Notes: generated from the letters alone by a model not told the origin. Positions 10,603-24,065 are shown, numbered from the stretch's first letter. The stretch: 64,000 nucleotides of DNA from Dactylonectria macrodidyma (GCA_020744425.1 JAGMUV010000008.1:1674001-1738000), one strand, 5' to 3'. Numbers and translations: made by a program.

Positions 10603-13275
10603 TAGTGTAGTTTAGTTTTCGCGACGAGAAAAGGGATCAAGACGACATGTCGCGAGGAAACAAGACGAGAGAACAAGGCCAAAGACTAATAAAGTCGATC
10701 AAGGCGTCAAACGGACACTTTAGCACCCAGCCCGTGGTGGCCTGCCCTGCCGACCCGCAGCCCACCGTCTGGAACGGAAGCCGGCGGCGTCCTGGAGCTT
10801 CAAGCTTGCTGTCACGTCTGCGAGTTCCGGAAAGGCATCATCGATATCTCACACTAACGTTGCTCCCCGATTATCTGGGTTTCTGTGAGGGGGGCCCGAC
10901 GACGGAGCGCGGGGGTAAAGGGAGAGAGAGCAGCGGAGCTGGATGCAAGGTGGGCGTCTCCGAGGACGGGGCGTCGGCCACCTTATGTTGTGCTTTTTGC
11001 TTTGCTTTGAGTGCTTGCTTGTTGGTTGTTCTCGGCATGCGAGCATCCCACGTATGGAGGGGGGAGGGCACCCCCACGCGTAAATGTTCGGGTGGTGGTG
11101 TGGCCGGCGACAGGAGATGGGTTGCAGTACATCGTAGGCACTGTCGTATTAGGTGATATGAGATGGGATGGGATGGATGGGGGTTTGCAGAGGGTGGGTA
11201 GGAGGAGTATGGCACGAGGCAGAGGCTGGTCAAGTGAGGGAGTGTACAGTAATATCATCTGAGTTGTTGGGTAGAGACAACCAGCGATACAAGCTACACA
11301 GTAGTACTGAGGACCAGAAACTGGCCTTGTTGGTCGGGTGTGGGCGGAATAGACGGATGGTTGGCTCGTCATCGCCAGTGATACCTGTGATGACTGTGAT
11401 GACTCCGCCATCTGCCTCATCAATACGACAGTGATGACGGACTGTAACTGGACGCTGGCAGGCAGAATGAGATACGTAGGGGACTTCGGAACACGGCGCA
11501 TCCGCTGAGGCAGCGCCTGTATACACTCCCTCCCTCGCTTCATCATCCAGCCCGTGTCTTCCGCTCGATGCGACGCCGACGAGGTAGAACCGCCGTCCTC
11601 TACCGTGTCATACCAATCAACTCACCTATCACCACCAAAGGTCACCAAAAAGATAGGCCAACCGGCTTTGCGAAGGCGCCGTCGCAGCCTCGACTGGTTG
11701 CGACCAGAGGGCCAGGTGACCGCCCCAGCCGCCTTCGGATATGAGTCGATGACGAGGCGTCTGGCTGCTGACGGGGCGTGCGAAAGCAATGCCGGATTTC
11801 GCGGGGTTTCCCCAGGATGAATTCATCACCAACAGGCTGTTCTGGACGGATTCTACTTGGCAGCGGCATCAATAGTCTGGACGCCCTATATTTTGCCCAA
11901 GGCGTCGAGAACTGGGCATATTCGGAGACCTAGGCGACCTTGTTGTGGCTGAGGCCCGTTGCGAAGCCTCCCCTTCGCCCCAAAAGCAGGCGCCTGGCGG
12001 ATGGTCGGCGATGATGCAAGCAGCCACAGCCAAAGCAGGGAGGGCACGAAGTAAGCGGCATGCGATGAAAACGAAAGCGAGCTGAGGGAAGCTGAAAGCC
12101 TCAAATTCCAAGATAGGCCGTGTAATCACGGCATACGTTAGGCAGAGAGCCACAGCCCGCTTACAGCCAATCCAAAGGGCCTCGCTGAGGCGTGAAGCAT
12201 ACGAGGACAGCGATACGTTCGCAGCTTGAGCGTGTGATGTCCCCCTGCGTTGGGTAATGCAATGCGATAGGGACGCTGCTATTCCTGGAACGTCGGTGAC
12301 CAGTGAGGCGTGGACGGCGGACAGATCAACTTTCATTAGTTGACTTCCAGCCAACGATTGATTCAAGGCAAACATGGGCTGGGCAATCACGTCTTTTCTT
12401 GGGCTGCTTCCTTTTGGCACGAGATAGGATGCCTTGAGGCCTTGTTGGTTGGTCACTACCGGCCCTTGATTAGTGAGGCTGGAGGCCAACCAGGTCAGGC
12501 TCATTTCTGATACCGCCCAGTCGGTCACATGTTTCTCTGTGATTTGCGACATTCACGCCTCTCAGTCGGCCGAGAGAAGCAACACAGCAACAACCAAATC
12601 CCAGTGGGGGATCGGCGTCATTACCGAAGTTGTGGAACACGGCCGGCAGGCAGATCCAGGATCAGGAGGAATGAATCGAGACGCCTGTGAGAGCACATGC
12701 TCGCCCTCGGATGGCCAACAAGGAGGCTTCGAGGGTACGGCCGCGGCTGTATGTATGTCTCATGTCTCGTGCGTCTTACCCCGTGTTTCTCGACGTGCCC
12801 CCCATTTGCGCTGACCTGCCCCAACCTACGTCGATGCAGCTGTCTTTGGCTCTCATTGACTCTCGTCGATCAGTCTCCCAGTGCCGTCTGCGGGGATGCA
12901 GCAGCTGAGCAGGATTAGCGGCCGTGTCTCAACCGCCGATCGGTACTGCGTCTGCGGTCCGCGATCGGTGGCCCATCCCGCTCTACTTCTCACCCATCAC
13001 CACGTGGATGCGTTCCCTTTGTCTAATGTACCTGCAACCGCAGCTTCGAGCTTCCAGAATCTGTTGCTTTCTCCGCCCACACAAAAGGGCTTCCGTGCAA
13101 TGGATAATGCAACGTAATGACGCCGAAACCTCGACTCGTTGCCCCGTTCGCCACTGATTCCTTCTGGAACTTTTTAGCCCGCATCAACCTGCCCTTTCTG
13201 GCCCCAGCGTTGCCCCCATCGGTGCCGCAATTCCCAACTGCCAAATGCTGAATCGTGTCCCTGTTCTGTGGGGTT

Positions 13276-13278
<3 letters not shown>

Positions 13279-13312
<34 letters not shown>
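13279..13312 (+). repeat. (TG)17 dinucleotide microsatellite
   Basis: Seventeen uninterrupted TG units inside the large non-coding region. Likely length-polymorphic between strains. Confidence 0.95.
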
Positions 13313-13315
<3 letters not shown>

Positions 13316-16300
13316 GCCTTGGACTGAGAGTGGGGAGGGAAGTGGTGGCGCTTTGGCCCTTCTTCGCCTTTAACACCCAAAGGGGATATCCTCGGCGACG
13401 CGGCGCCAGCCAACGGAGGACAGCTACCCGTAGCCGCGACTTGTTTTTGCCGTTTTGGCTGCCCGTTTCCATCTCCTGCGGAGCTCCTCCGAGCTTTGGC
13501 CCGCTACACGTGGGAGGGGATGGGTTTAGAAGCTAACGGAGACTCTTCACCTCCTCCTGGAAGCCTTCCCGGTGCGGTGCGCGAGTCGTTTGCCGACCGG
13601 GAACGTGGAAGATGGAACCGCGACGGGGGGATGGAAAAACTCTGATTTCTTCTAGCGCTTCTAGGGCCGTTTGGACTGGCGTTGGCTCCGGGGAGAGGAG
13701 GCGAGCTCCCTAGGCTTGGACAAACCCCTACGAAGTGCCCTAGGGGATAAATGGCCTTCCGCGCAATTTGCCTTAGTTCCCCCGAGGTTGCAAGGGACCC
13801 AGGGCTTCCAGGGTCCTCGAGAAGCCAAACTGAAGGAAATAGCCAGGTTGACACGAACCGTCGGGTCGGGTCCGGGGAGCTGGGGTGGAGCTCCTATCCA
13901 TGCCGAGGAGGACACACCCAGGAAGACCAGCCAGCACTAACAAGAAGACCAGGACTACGAGCACCAGCAGCAAGGAATCAGCCATCATTCAGCCAGGGTT
14001 CTTTCTAACTTCCAAGGAGGGGGGTGTCCCGTCTCTGGTAATATCGAATTTTCCAATTCTCCGCCTGCCCCCTCAACCGGTTTGCCGGGGATGCGATCAC
14101 TACCCTCGGTAGGTTTGACAGGAAGGGCAGCCCGGAGCCCCGTCGGGGGGAAGGCCGCCCAGCTTCCCCAAAACGGCAACTGGGTGCAGTTTCACCTAGG
14201 CCCGAGAGGGCGGTCAGATAACGGAGGAATAGATTGCGGATGCAAGGCGAGCGGTCGCCGTCGAATGCCTGAATCGGGGGGTCGACGCGTGCTCGGGTCA
14301 ATAGGTCAATAGGTAGGGAATCCGCGCGTTGGCGGTTGGGGTGCGACAGGCTCGGGGGCTATTGACACGGGATCGATGGCCGTCGGACAAACAATGGCGA
14401 GCTGCATGGAAAAAATTGGGGGATGCCGTATTGATGGTAACGATGAGGCGTACCTCGGGACTATTTGCTACTCTTGCCGCACGCGGCCATTTCGTACAAG
14501 CAATCAAGTTGTCGCGGCCTTGGCAAGCAGGCGGCGCAAGCAAACACAAGCAAACATGATGAATCAATAGGCACACTAGAAGGCACCGAGCAACCGAATA
14601 AGCCGTCACCCAAGCCTCGGACAAAGGGCCGCCGCCGCGTTCTTACTCGTGTTGCGCGAGCGAGTTGCGCGTCGGCAAACACGAATGCAGCAACTAGGTG
14701 CGCCCGTGTAAGTTAGTCGTGTCGGAAAACCTGCCTACCACACACAAGCCTGCCACACACAACAGAGGACGCGGCGCCGCCACACCTGTGGAAGTCTCAG
14801 CCCTGCGTCATCACTTCTTATTACTGAGAAATCTGGGAATACGACGCGAAAAATAGCACACGCGGGCGATACGGCACCGCGGAGATGACTGGATTGGGGA
14901 TGATGACGACGGATGATGGCGAGGATTACTCAGGGCCAGCCGCGAAGGGGGAGGAGTGTGCGGACAATGCGTGGAAGGCGTGACGAGGCGGTAAATCATG
15001 TAAATCCGGGGGTGGCGTCTGACAGCGGAGATGAGATGGAATACGTAGTGAACGGAAACGTTGGACAGCAGTCGACGATATCAGCACCAGCATGTCGTTG
15101 ATGACTCCGATTCCTAAGCACTCAGCTCATCGTCGCAATAGGGTGCTGCATGCGTGCCACCGTCATGGACAGACACAGCCCATCCATTCGCTGGTGAGCG
15201 CAATATGCTGAGGTAAGTCGACACACCCACTACAAGTCCAGTCACAACGAGTTCCATCATTACGACTCGTCCATGAGTGACAGGCTCGGAGACAGCGAAA
15301 CGGTGGTGACCCGATCTGGACATGACGGTGCGCACGCCCCCCTACCATACCGCCCTCCTCTCTCCTCCATCGGACTCAACTTGTCTCACCCACTGCCCCC
15401 AAACGTCAAATGGCGGTGCAGAGAAAGGGTTCTGACTCATTGCCCAGCGAGCCAGTCAGCGAGCGCGGCTTTCACTGACCGCCCATGCCGTGTGCCTGCA
15501 CTGCGATACGACTCGCAGAGCCAGCGGCGCGGGACGGATAAGATCGCGGCAAAAGGGTGGGTTTTGCTGCACTCCTGCGCGCCGAGGGAGGGGGCGTGTG
15601 CATGGGCCTAATTTTGCAATTGCAGCTTGCAGCTTGCAGCCGTCAAACCAGGTGGGCCAGCATGGACGACCCAAGCTCGATACCGTGCAGTAGTCCAGTT
15701 TATGCACCTCAAAACTGCCCTACCGGCCATCTATCGGTAAGGGAGAGAAATGATATACGACGAGTATCAAACTCTATGATGGCTATTGGGAAACAACAGG
15801 GAAGCTGCAGCTGAAAAGACGAGGTCTGGATCTCAAGGGATGCATTCCCAACATGAGTGTGTGTACCGTAGCTGGAGAAACGAATCCTCTTGTCTCGACT
15901 ATTGAGGGTCTAGGTCTTTGATTGGGAGCCCGCCAACCAGTTAACCCTCGGCGCCCAGAAGTGATCAACCGCGGGGAAAGCAATATCAACCACCAATTTG
16001 CGCCATCGGAGCCACAAAACAGGAAGCCAAACAAGCAAAAAGAAAAAAGAGTCTGAGCCATGTCTCGGCCCCAGGACCCTCCGATGCGATCTGTCAAAAT
16101 TTTCCTTCAGCGGAGCGGGAGCCCGCCAACATACCTGAGCGCAAGGGAGATTCTCGGTGTCTTGGCGGTTTGGTGTTGCTGATAGGTACGGCTCCGCAAC
16201 TTGTCTCCATCGCCCATCGGAATGCGAAAGGGAAGGTGACGAGACGAAAGGAGACGAAAGTGGACGAGACATCGACGCAAGGCGCACAAAGCCCACAAAG

Positions 16301-18075
16301 CCAAAATCCTGGGGTCCGCAAGAGAAATCCGAAGTGCGCGCGAATCAAATCCGGCGCGCACACACTCCCAGGCTGCTCGCACACTAGTTGGTCCACAAAC
16401 GCGGCTCCGAGTAACTTCCAGTCACTCAACTGACTCTAACTGCGGGGGTTCGGGAAAGGGAAGACAAAAACAAGCAGGGCTGGATGGTGGACGCTACGGC
16501 CGCCAGCCCGACAGAATCGCTTTCCGCTACGGACTACTGAACGGTGATCTTCCGGGGTTTCTGGCGGGCAAATGGGCTTGGGGAACTGACACCAGCCGGC
16601 AAAAGTGACGGCTATGAAGTTCAGAGAGGGCGAGGGGGGGCGTGTGCGACCGCTCGATCGCAACGAGTTACCGAACGGGAGCGCATCAATCAGTTATTGC
16701 TAGCTTTATTGCTTTTTCTTGTTCCAGCTTGCCGGGTTTCGAAAAATTTTGTAGTATTTTTTTTCTTCTTTCGAGGCTTCATTTTCCGCTCATTACGTGC
16801 CCACAGCTGAATGAGATATTACGGAATAATAATCCTGCTGCCGCACAAGGGCAGGGATACAGCAAACCTGGGATGGGAGGGGGGATTGGAGACGAAGGCA
16901 AGCGAGCGAATGGCCGGGATTCGATTGGGATACCGGTACCGCGACCCATGGTAGTTTTCCCGGCCGGCGGTGAAGCGTCGCACACGATTCGTGCGCTGCA
17001 AAGGACAGAGCAGGGCCAATGAACGGCGAGAGAAATGGGTAATGCCAAGAAACGCAGGGTCCCGGTCCGGGGGAGTCCTGTGCGAAGGACGCTGCAACCA
17101 TTGCAACCATTGCAAACGGCTCTGAGGATCGGAGGAGCACTGATACGGTGCGTCTCGCATCGTGCAGGGAGGGGGAGGGCTGGATGAGGGGGACGAATGA
17201 ATGAATGCGGTGCGGGTGAATGCATGGAAGGACGGGAAGGGATGGAATCCATTGTCCGTCCCACCGCCGTTGCTTCCTGGGCTTTGTCCGCCGTGACATT
17301 GCTAATTATTGTACTGTCTAGTTGTGTAGTTGCGGCCCAGCCAGAACAGCACAAGCATGAGAAGCACAAAGGGTGGTGCTGGTTGCGTGTTTGACCACCG
17401 ACAAAGAAAGTATTTCGGTGCATTATTCGTACGGCCACACCCCGAGTCACCGAGACAGGAGTCATCACTGAGCACAGTGACAGCCCGGGCTTCTAGCTTG
17501 GTCGAGCGACGGGGAGATGGCCGCCCAACCCAATCAACCTTTCGGGCGGTCGGAACCCGATGACACTGGCTCGCAGCAAAGCTAATAAACAAACACATCA
17601 ACAACACACATGCACGCACTCACACGCACACACATGCACCAGCACACACTCACACTTCAGGTCTCATTTACACGATCCGAGCGAGGCGGTCAGATCACCG
17701 CCCTTCTGTTTCGTCGCATTCGGCCTTGCGCACTTGCATTCCGACGTTCGCTTTTTGAGGGGCTGCATTCAAACATACAATGTACGCACACGGACACGCA
17801 CGGAGAGGGGAGCGCACACCGCGTTCCTCTTCAGCCGTACAGTAACTAGTTTGCTCGATAGTTGGTATTCGTATTCGAGCGGTTGCAGGATAGTTGGCCA
17901 AAATAGAGGTGAAGCAAACAGGAACCACGAAGGAATGCCGGCCGCCATCCCGCAACCAACAAACGCTTGCCTTATTACCGACACGCCCTCCCTTACCCTC
18001 CCCCACCAACGCCATCGACCCGGAATCGGTTCCTCCACTTCTATCATTGTTGCCGCGGAACGGTGGGATGGAAAA

Positions 18076-18112
18076 GGGAAGGGAAGGGAAGGGAAGGGAG
18101 GGGGAGGGGGGG
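18076..18112 (+). repeat. (GGGAA)n tandem repeat with G-quadruplex potential
   Basis: Four GGGAA units run into GGGAGGGGGAGGGGGG. This is a purine-only strand asymmetry that could form a G-quadruplex or triplex. Confidence 0.7.
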
Positions 18113-20526
18113 TGCGTGCTTTGATCCCGCGGCTTTGTCAAAGTGGCCGAGCGGGTGTGCGTTTGTGTCAGAAACGCCCAGACTCCCACTCCCGAGGTGA
18201 GAATACCCCGTACTCCCGCGGGAGGGCTTGGGCCTTCGTGTGCTACGCAAGGTACGTACCATGTGTTTAAAGAAGGTGCCTTTTTGGGCTGACACAAGAC
18301 ACAGGGCGAAGGGGGGGACAACAAGCCCGGCGGGCTGCGAGGCGTGGGGGAGGGAACAAATAGCGATGCGAATTGCTGGGGGAGGGCAGCGAGAGAAGTC
18401 GAACAAGTCCCGCGGCGGTGGGATGGCGGCAAGAGAGTGATTGATGGACGCAAACAGGGCCGCCCTTCAGCTGGGTTGGCAGTGCTCATGCTTCATTATT
18501 TGCGGTATTGTAAGTTTGGGGGCGGTGATTGGGGTTTCCCTTGGTGTTGTGAGCCTGTTAGTCCGTCCAGTCAACGGCCGTGGGCGACATGAATCACACA
18601 AAGGTGTAGCAAGCAGGCTTCTCTTTCAGCACAGGCGGAGCTCCAGCCGGGGCATGGCCCGTCACCCGAACACCCGCCAAAACCCTACCTGAGGCTTGAA
18701 TCCACCGTCTCCGGGTTGCCTAATGGGGGACTTCAGCCGCTACAGGTTGATTGATGTGATTGATTTTACAGGCTTCATTTGGGGATATGTGTTTGCTACG
18801 AAGTACTGCGTATTGGGGGTGTTTCTTTTTGGATGTCGGGCCTTTGAACGCGGCGGTCGTCTCGCGGCCAATCCTTCCATCCCCCCTCCCTCTCCGTTTT
18901 TCTCATTGTTCACGCCGGTCGGCCAAACTTGCGGATCCATTCGTTCTGGCTGGGTCTGTGTCTTATCCGACTCGCGACTCGACGGGACCCGACAGGATTC
19001 GAACTCGACTCGAGACCCTGCGACTCAGATCCCCAGCGCTCGCTCGCTCGCTCGCCCCTCTCCCTTGGAAGGGTTTTTCTTTTTCCTCCGCTTTCGCGGT
19101 CCCGAATAGCCGTGTCTGTTTGCCCCCTTCGTTGCCGCAGCCGCCCTGATTTTGACATGTCGTCTTATCCCCTGGTTTTGCGCGCCGAGGAAAGACATAT
19201 CCCCCCCCCCCAAAAAATGAACAATAAAAAATAAGCAAAAACATACGCCTGAAATCCCTCTTTCCAGCTTGAGTCCGCCAGCAGGGGGGTTTACCGACGG
19301 CGAGGGTGCAATAACTTCCTATCTGGGTAGGACTCGACAAAGCAAAGCGAAAAGCAAAAAGCGAAAGCCACCCCCGTCCTCCTCTCGCACTCTAATTACT
19401 GGGTAGCAGAAACGACGGATCCGCGCTGTGCTTTCTTTTGGCGGACGGCGACGGGTCGGCCTTTGGTACCCCGAGCAGTACGAAGTACAGCAGGCAGCCG
19501 TGTGACGGTGACAGTCCTCTCCGCATTACTCGTGCGCCTCCTTCGTCTTCCAAAAACCCTCATCGCATTCTCTCTCCCACCGCCTTGTTGTCCCCCCACA
19601 AAGGGAGCCGACGTTTTGAGCCAGCTCTTGCGAGCCCACGCCCCCCTCCCCTTGGACTCCAGTTGGCCCCTCTTTGGACCCTTTGGGTTCCGTTTCCCCT
19701 TCCGTAGTCTGCCGGTCGGTCCCCGAACGGTCATTTTGCGCGGTCCTGCCAGCCCAACCAAGGGTCCCGAAGAGAGCTATCTGGCGCGAGAGGAGACGGA
19801 AATGCTGACCGAGACCTGTCTTGCGGGATGGGGAGGGCATTACCCGACGGGTTTGCCTGGTGATTACAATACGTCTGTGCTTAGAAATTATGCTTGGGCT
19901 GCTTGGGTAATACGTAGCATAGCAGTTGGGTTGCTCAAGCTTTAGGTGCTTTTGGGTTGCCCTTTGGCTTTTGGGTGCTGAACCCTGAAGGAGAACCGTG
20001 TTGGAAATCTTGGCCGTAATCCACACCTCCGCAGTCCCACTTCCATCATCCGCTCTCCCACGCCTCTCTTTTCTCCCCCCTAGTCATTCATTCCACCGCC
20101 ATGACTGACACGCCCCAAGCCCATGTCCACGCCCCCCATCCCACCCACACTCCCGAAATCGAGACACCCCCTGCTGCCCTCCCACCCTTCCACCCTTTCA
20201 CGGGCCTCTATTCCACGCCTCTCTGTTCCACGCCCCTCCACCCTGCTGGCTGGGCTGCTGGGCTGCTGCCCCTGCCTCCCAGGCACGCTCCCTACACCCC
20301 CCCGGCTTCACGGGTGCGCGTCCTTGTCGGCTTCATCATTATCTTTATAACACCCACATCCCCGGGCTCCTCATCCTAGAGGTCTTCTTCTCAACTATCC
20401 ACAAAGATCACCAGCTTCGAAACAACTTCTATTCAGAAGAAGGCATCTGCCTCTCGATATCTACGAGCATCCCCTCTCCGCTCACATCGACTTACATCAA
20501 CCTCCGACTCTCTCACAACCGCCACC

Positions 20527-20997
20527 ATGTTTGGCTCATACGGATCTTACAGCTCCATGTGCGCTGCTTCAGCGCCTATGGATATCTCCTCCCGCAGCCT
20601 CAGTTCGCATGACTCCGCCTGCGCTTTCCCCTCGTGGCCTCGACGGTCCTCGCTCTCTGAGTCTGACCGTGAGGAGCGCCCGACGTCTTATCTCTCCGAC
20701 GACGACCTGTTCCTCAGCGACCCCTTCGACGACGACACCCGCTCCGTCTCCAGTGCCGGAAGTGCCTCTTCACCCGCCCACTCCCAGGGAGCTATCTCAC
20801 CTCCCCACATCATGACCGACGCCGAGTTCCTCGAGATGGAGCGTGAGCGCCTGGCCATGCAGCGCGAGTTCGTCCGTGGCATCGTCACTGAGAAGGAGCG
20901 CCGTCGCGCCGCCGCCCGCAAGCAGCGAAAGAGCAGCCCTAGCTCCAAGAAAAGTCCCAAGAGCAAGCTTGCTTCCATGGCTCCCATCGCGGAGTAG
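20527..20997 (+). CDS. Serine-rich small protein with basic coiled-coil C-terminus, function unknown
   Basis: Single exon, 156 aa, with an excellent start context (GCCACCATG). The N-terminal half is Ser-rich and probably disordered (MFGSYGSYSSM, then DISSRSLSSHDS). An acidic patch SYLSDDDLFLSDPFDDDTRS lies at about 57-76. Residues about 97-130 predict a charged helix (EFLEMERERLAMQREFVR then TEKERRRAAARKQRK). The tail is Lys/Ser-rich (SSPSSKKSPKSK), perhaps a nuclear localisation signal. The composition, Kozak context and pyrimidine-rich leader support a real gene. I recognise the general look of an uncharacterised Sordariomycete family but cannot name a function. It sits alone, 13 kb from the previous gene and 3 kb from the next. 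Confidence 0.75.
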   Translation: MFGSYGSYSSMCAASAPMDISSRSLSSHDSACAFPSWPRRSSLSESDREERPTSYLSDDDLFLSDPFDDDTRSVSSAGSASSPAHSQGAISPPHIMTDAEFLEMERERLAMQREFVRGIVTEKERRRAAARKQRKSSPSSKKSPKSKLASMAPIAE

Positions 20998-23900
20998 AAG
21001 CATGATGGCTCTTGACGACTTTTACGACTTTTATGGCAGCGTAAGTGGGAATCATCTGGCAGTGGCTATCACAGTGGACTTACACATGTTTAGGCTGCTT
21101 TTTTGCAATCTATTGGCGATACGATACCCCAAGATACCCCCACAACACTACTACACCAGAAGTACCCACACGATAGGGCAGATGCACAACAATATCGATG
21201 CACACCCAACATCCAGCATAACACAACACCACTATTACGATAATCAAGGATCTCTTCACTGAGATGCCTTCGACAAACATCTCTACCTAACACGCGCTGG
21301 CGCGACACACGACAGTCAGCTTAATTCCAAAACAACGACCCTTCCCGGCGATGACGACATTCGCTTGGCCGACCGGGCACAAGGACGATTCCGGGACACC
21401 CCACACCCACACCGCCAACTGATCCGCACCCGAGGCAGCCTACAACGTGGCGCGGGCAGCAAAGAGGGCTGACTGCAACGCAACCCAAACAAGCATGAGT
21501 CAGAAAGGCGGACAAAGCTGTCGCCTCGGACACTCAGCGAGGTGGTGGCCATTGTTCCGACCGGTGCCGATGCCCTCGGTCTCTTCGCCGGGTAGATGGC
21601 GAACGCCAAGAGTGGGGCAACGGTCCCTCGGTGCCGAATTCGGGTCGCACCCAATTCGTCCCCCCGCATACTGCCTCAGGCATCCACTTTCAATCTCTCT
21701 CGGCTTCAACTCTCGGCCTCATCGGCTTGTGACTGCTGACGATGGCCACATGCTTTCGTCAGCTTCACACTCTCCCACCCTATCTCACACTCTATTTGGT
21801 GGACACTTTTCGGATTCTCGCTTTTTTTTTTCTGGTCTCTTCATTCCCACACCTATTTTTGGCACTTATCTTCCTAATCCTGTTTTCGTTTGGCCCGCGA
21901 CTCAACATCGTCGGGTCTTATCCCCAGAAGCATATCAGCGCTGGAGTCTTGTTTTCACACATCATGTATTGCATTGCATTTTCTTTTCTCAGCATGGCAT
22001 AGGGAACACGGGCATGGGCAGCATGGGAAATACATCTTGGCTTATTACAACTCCGCCCACCACTGGGTTTGGAGCACACAGGAGCACTCGGGCCTGTTTC
22101 AGCATGTTTTGGCGACATCATGGTTTTATCGGGCTTAGTTTAGATACCTTAGGTAGTTTTACCCTTAGTTTTGATCACCGCAGTCGGTTCGATCTACAGA
22201 TACCCTAGCAATTACAACGGAATGGCTTTTTCTACTACAAACTTGACTCTCTGTGCCTATTCGTTCTCACATGACTTGGTTGACTTGGCTGCCTCGGGTG
22301 ACACACTACTCTTGATCCAGTGACCTATTTCTCAGCCCCAAACTGTCTCTCACGTCGAGGCTCTAACCGCTACCTAGGCCGCTTTCCTCTGATAAGTCAC
22401 TGCCCACACGGCCTTGAACAACCGTTTGTCATCCGCGATTACCGCCGCGCCTGACACTTGACACCACCACATCTCATCTCCCCGGCCGCGGCCCCGTGCT
22501 AGATCGAGCCTCATCACATGGCCGAGGGGAGCGAGCACTTGCACGGAGGCAGATGCTGCCATCGAGATCGACGGCAGCGTAACCTATGTCATGTGAGTTG
22601 CGGCTCAATGGGTGAAAATGCTTTGGTGGTGTAGAGCGGTGCGCATGTCGACGCGGACAAAGGGAGGCCGTGGGCGTGGACCGGACAGAGGGAGGAGGGA
22701 CGAGTTTTTGCTTGTGGATGAGAGATGGGGTGTCATTATGAGGTTCGTACACATGCAAAGTGTAAGTCCAGCTGGACTGAGCCTCGGAGTCCCAGGTGGA
22801 ATACCGACATGAACAAGACGGGGATGACTCACAAGCATCCAGCCAGGAGATACTTGGCTCCTTCTTTGAGAACCTTGAGACCTATCGCAGGCATCGTAAA
22901 CTCAATTTTGTCAACGACAGCGGGTGTTGAGTCACGAAGTTAAATTTAGGAGAATAGTGCTAGCGAACTGTATCTCTACATGAGGGCTTCAACGTATCAA
23001 ACAAGCGCCAGCTTTTAGATTTCATGAGTCTCTCTCTATTTGGCTAACGGTCTAGCTATAGGGTTCACGTTCCCGCCATGGTGTCTCTCATGAGGTGGAC
23101 GGTGGGTGTAGACAAGAGAGTTCTTCAACTTAAACTCCTCGATCGTCACGTAGCTGGATCGGACCAACCCAGAGCAAAACCATAAGAGCCTGATTAACCT
23201 TCTTGTGTTACAAATACTGAATCTCGACTAACAGGGTAACAAGTCCGCCGAGTCCCTAAGTACGGAGTATTTACATTACTCACGACTATAACAATCCTAT
23301 TATTGTACCCACTATTCTTACATCTGTTATTTACCGCTATCAACTTGATCCTTTGTTGCTTCGGCAGTTCTAGCAACTGTTCCCAAACCCAAGACAATCC
23401 TCAAGGCTCCTTCTTAGATAACAACCCACATAGTAAAGAGGGCATTACACATCACGAATATCAATGTGGATTGTAGGTGGATCGTGCCAGTATTTAGTTT
23501 CTTGATATTCTGCACTCATCCTCCATGCTTGACGCGGATGGGTCAAGCTGAGAAGGCGGGGAGCCCCTGCTCCGGAATTTCGTCCCAAATATACCGCCTT
23601 TCATAGCGACGACACGATTGCCCAGTTGTCTGAAGATGAGACACTGGAAACGTGAAGCAAGTGACGAACTATACAGTTCTCCAATCATCTGGCACGGAAC
23701 CAGCGAAGCTCCCAATGTACGTGCGTGGGTATGTGTTGTTTGCGCTTACATACTCACGAAAAGATTCCCTTTTTTGGTCTGGATATACAGCGCTCGGTTT
23801 CAGCTGCAGATGCAGCATGCTATTGTTGTCGCGTTACCCTAGGCCATCCTTGCTCATAGGGCGACGCGAAATTTGAAGGAAAGCCCAAGCCGTATGTTGT

Positions 23901-24065
23901 CCACTTAGATGGCGGTTCCTAGCCCAGATGCGCGTGACCTTGCATGATGAGGCTGAGCAGGTAATTGCTTCATATACTCGCCAACCCCACAGGTGAGGCT
24001 GGGTTGAAAAACTCAAGCCACTACAAGTCACTGGTCGTACATTGTTCTAGTCACGGTGCTTGGAC
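20998..24065. other. Intergenic, no gene supported
   Basis: The first 1.2 kb is probably the 3' region of the small-protein gene. An open frame at 21447-22208 has no family features. An A/T-richer patch at 23190-23430 begins TGTTA (23206) and ends TAACA (23423), like a solo LTR, but the flanking pentamers (tcttg, accca) are not duplicated. Confidence 0.5.

Larger units (their letters stand above)
7421..20526. other. 13.1-kb region without a supported gene
   Basis: I examined both strands. The longest open frames (11869-12552 minus, 17560-18270 plus) show low-complexity or random-looking composition, no domain and no codon pattern like the genes nearby. The first 2 kb is moderately A/T-rich; from about 9.4 kb on the sequence is GC-balanced to GC-rich with many G- or C-runs. 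It includes a (TG)17 microsatellite (13279-13312), G-quadruplex-type runs (10578-10602 and 18076-18112), a CA-rich stretch (17590-17655), an 11-12-base C run near 19200-19211 and a pyrimidine-rich block before the next gene (20030-20520). No RIP-like depletion or transposon ends were recognised. A long regulatory region or non-coding transcripts are possible but unproven. Confidence 0.55.

Noticed and set aside
11869..12552. 227-codon open frame on the minus strand
   Set aside because: Irregular composition, no domain, no splice or start context support; expected by chance in GC-balanced DNA.
18141..18151. TGGCCGAGCGG, identical to a tRNA-Ser/Leu box A
   Set aside because: No box B follows at a valid distance and the flanks do not fold into a cloverleaf.
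17560..18270. 236-codon open frame on the plus strand
   Set aside because: Largely generated by CA-rich and GGGAA repeats; His/Thr and Gly/Lys runs are repeat artefacts.
18985..19000. Minus-strand GAGTTCGAATCC, resembling tRNA box B
   Set aside because: T-stem pairing fails and upstream (minus) sequence is a CGAG simple repeat with no box A.
21447..22208. 253-codon open frame downstream of the small-protein gene
   Set aside because: No ordered-domain pattern; more likely 3' UTR or non-coding sequence.
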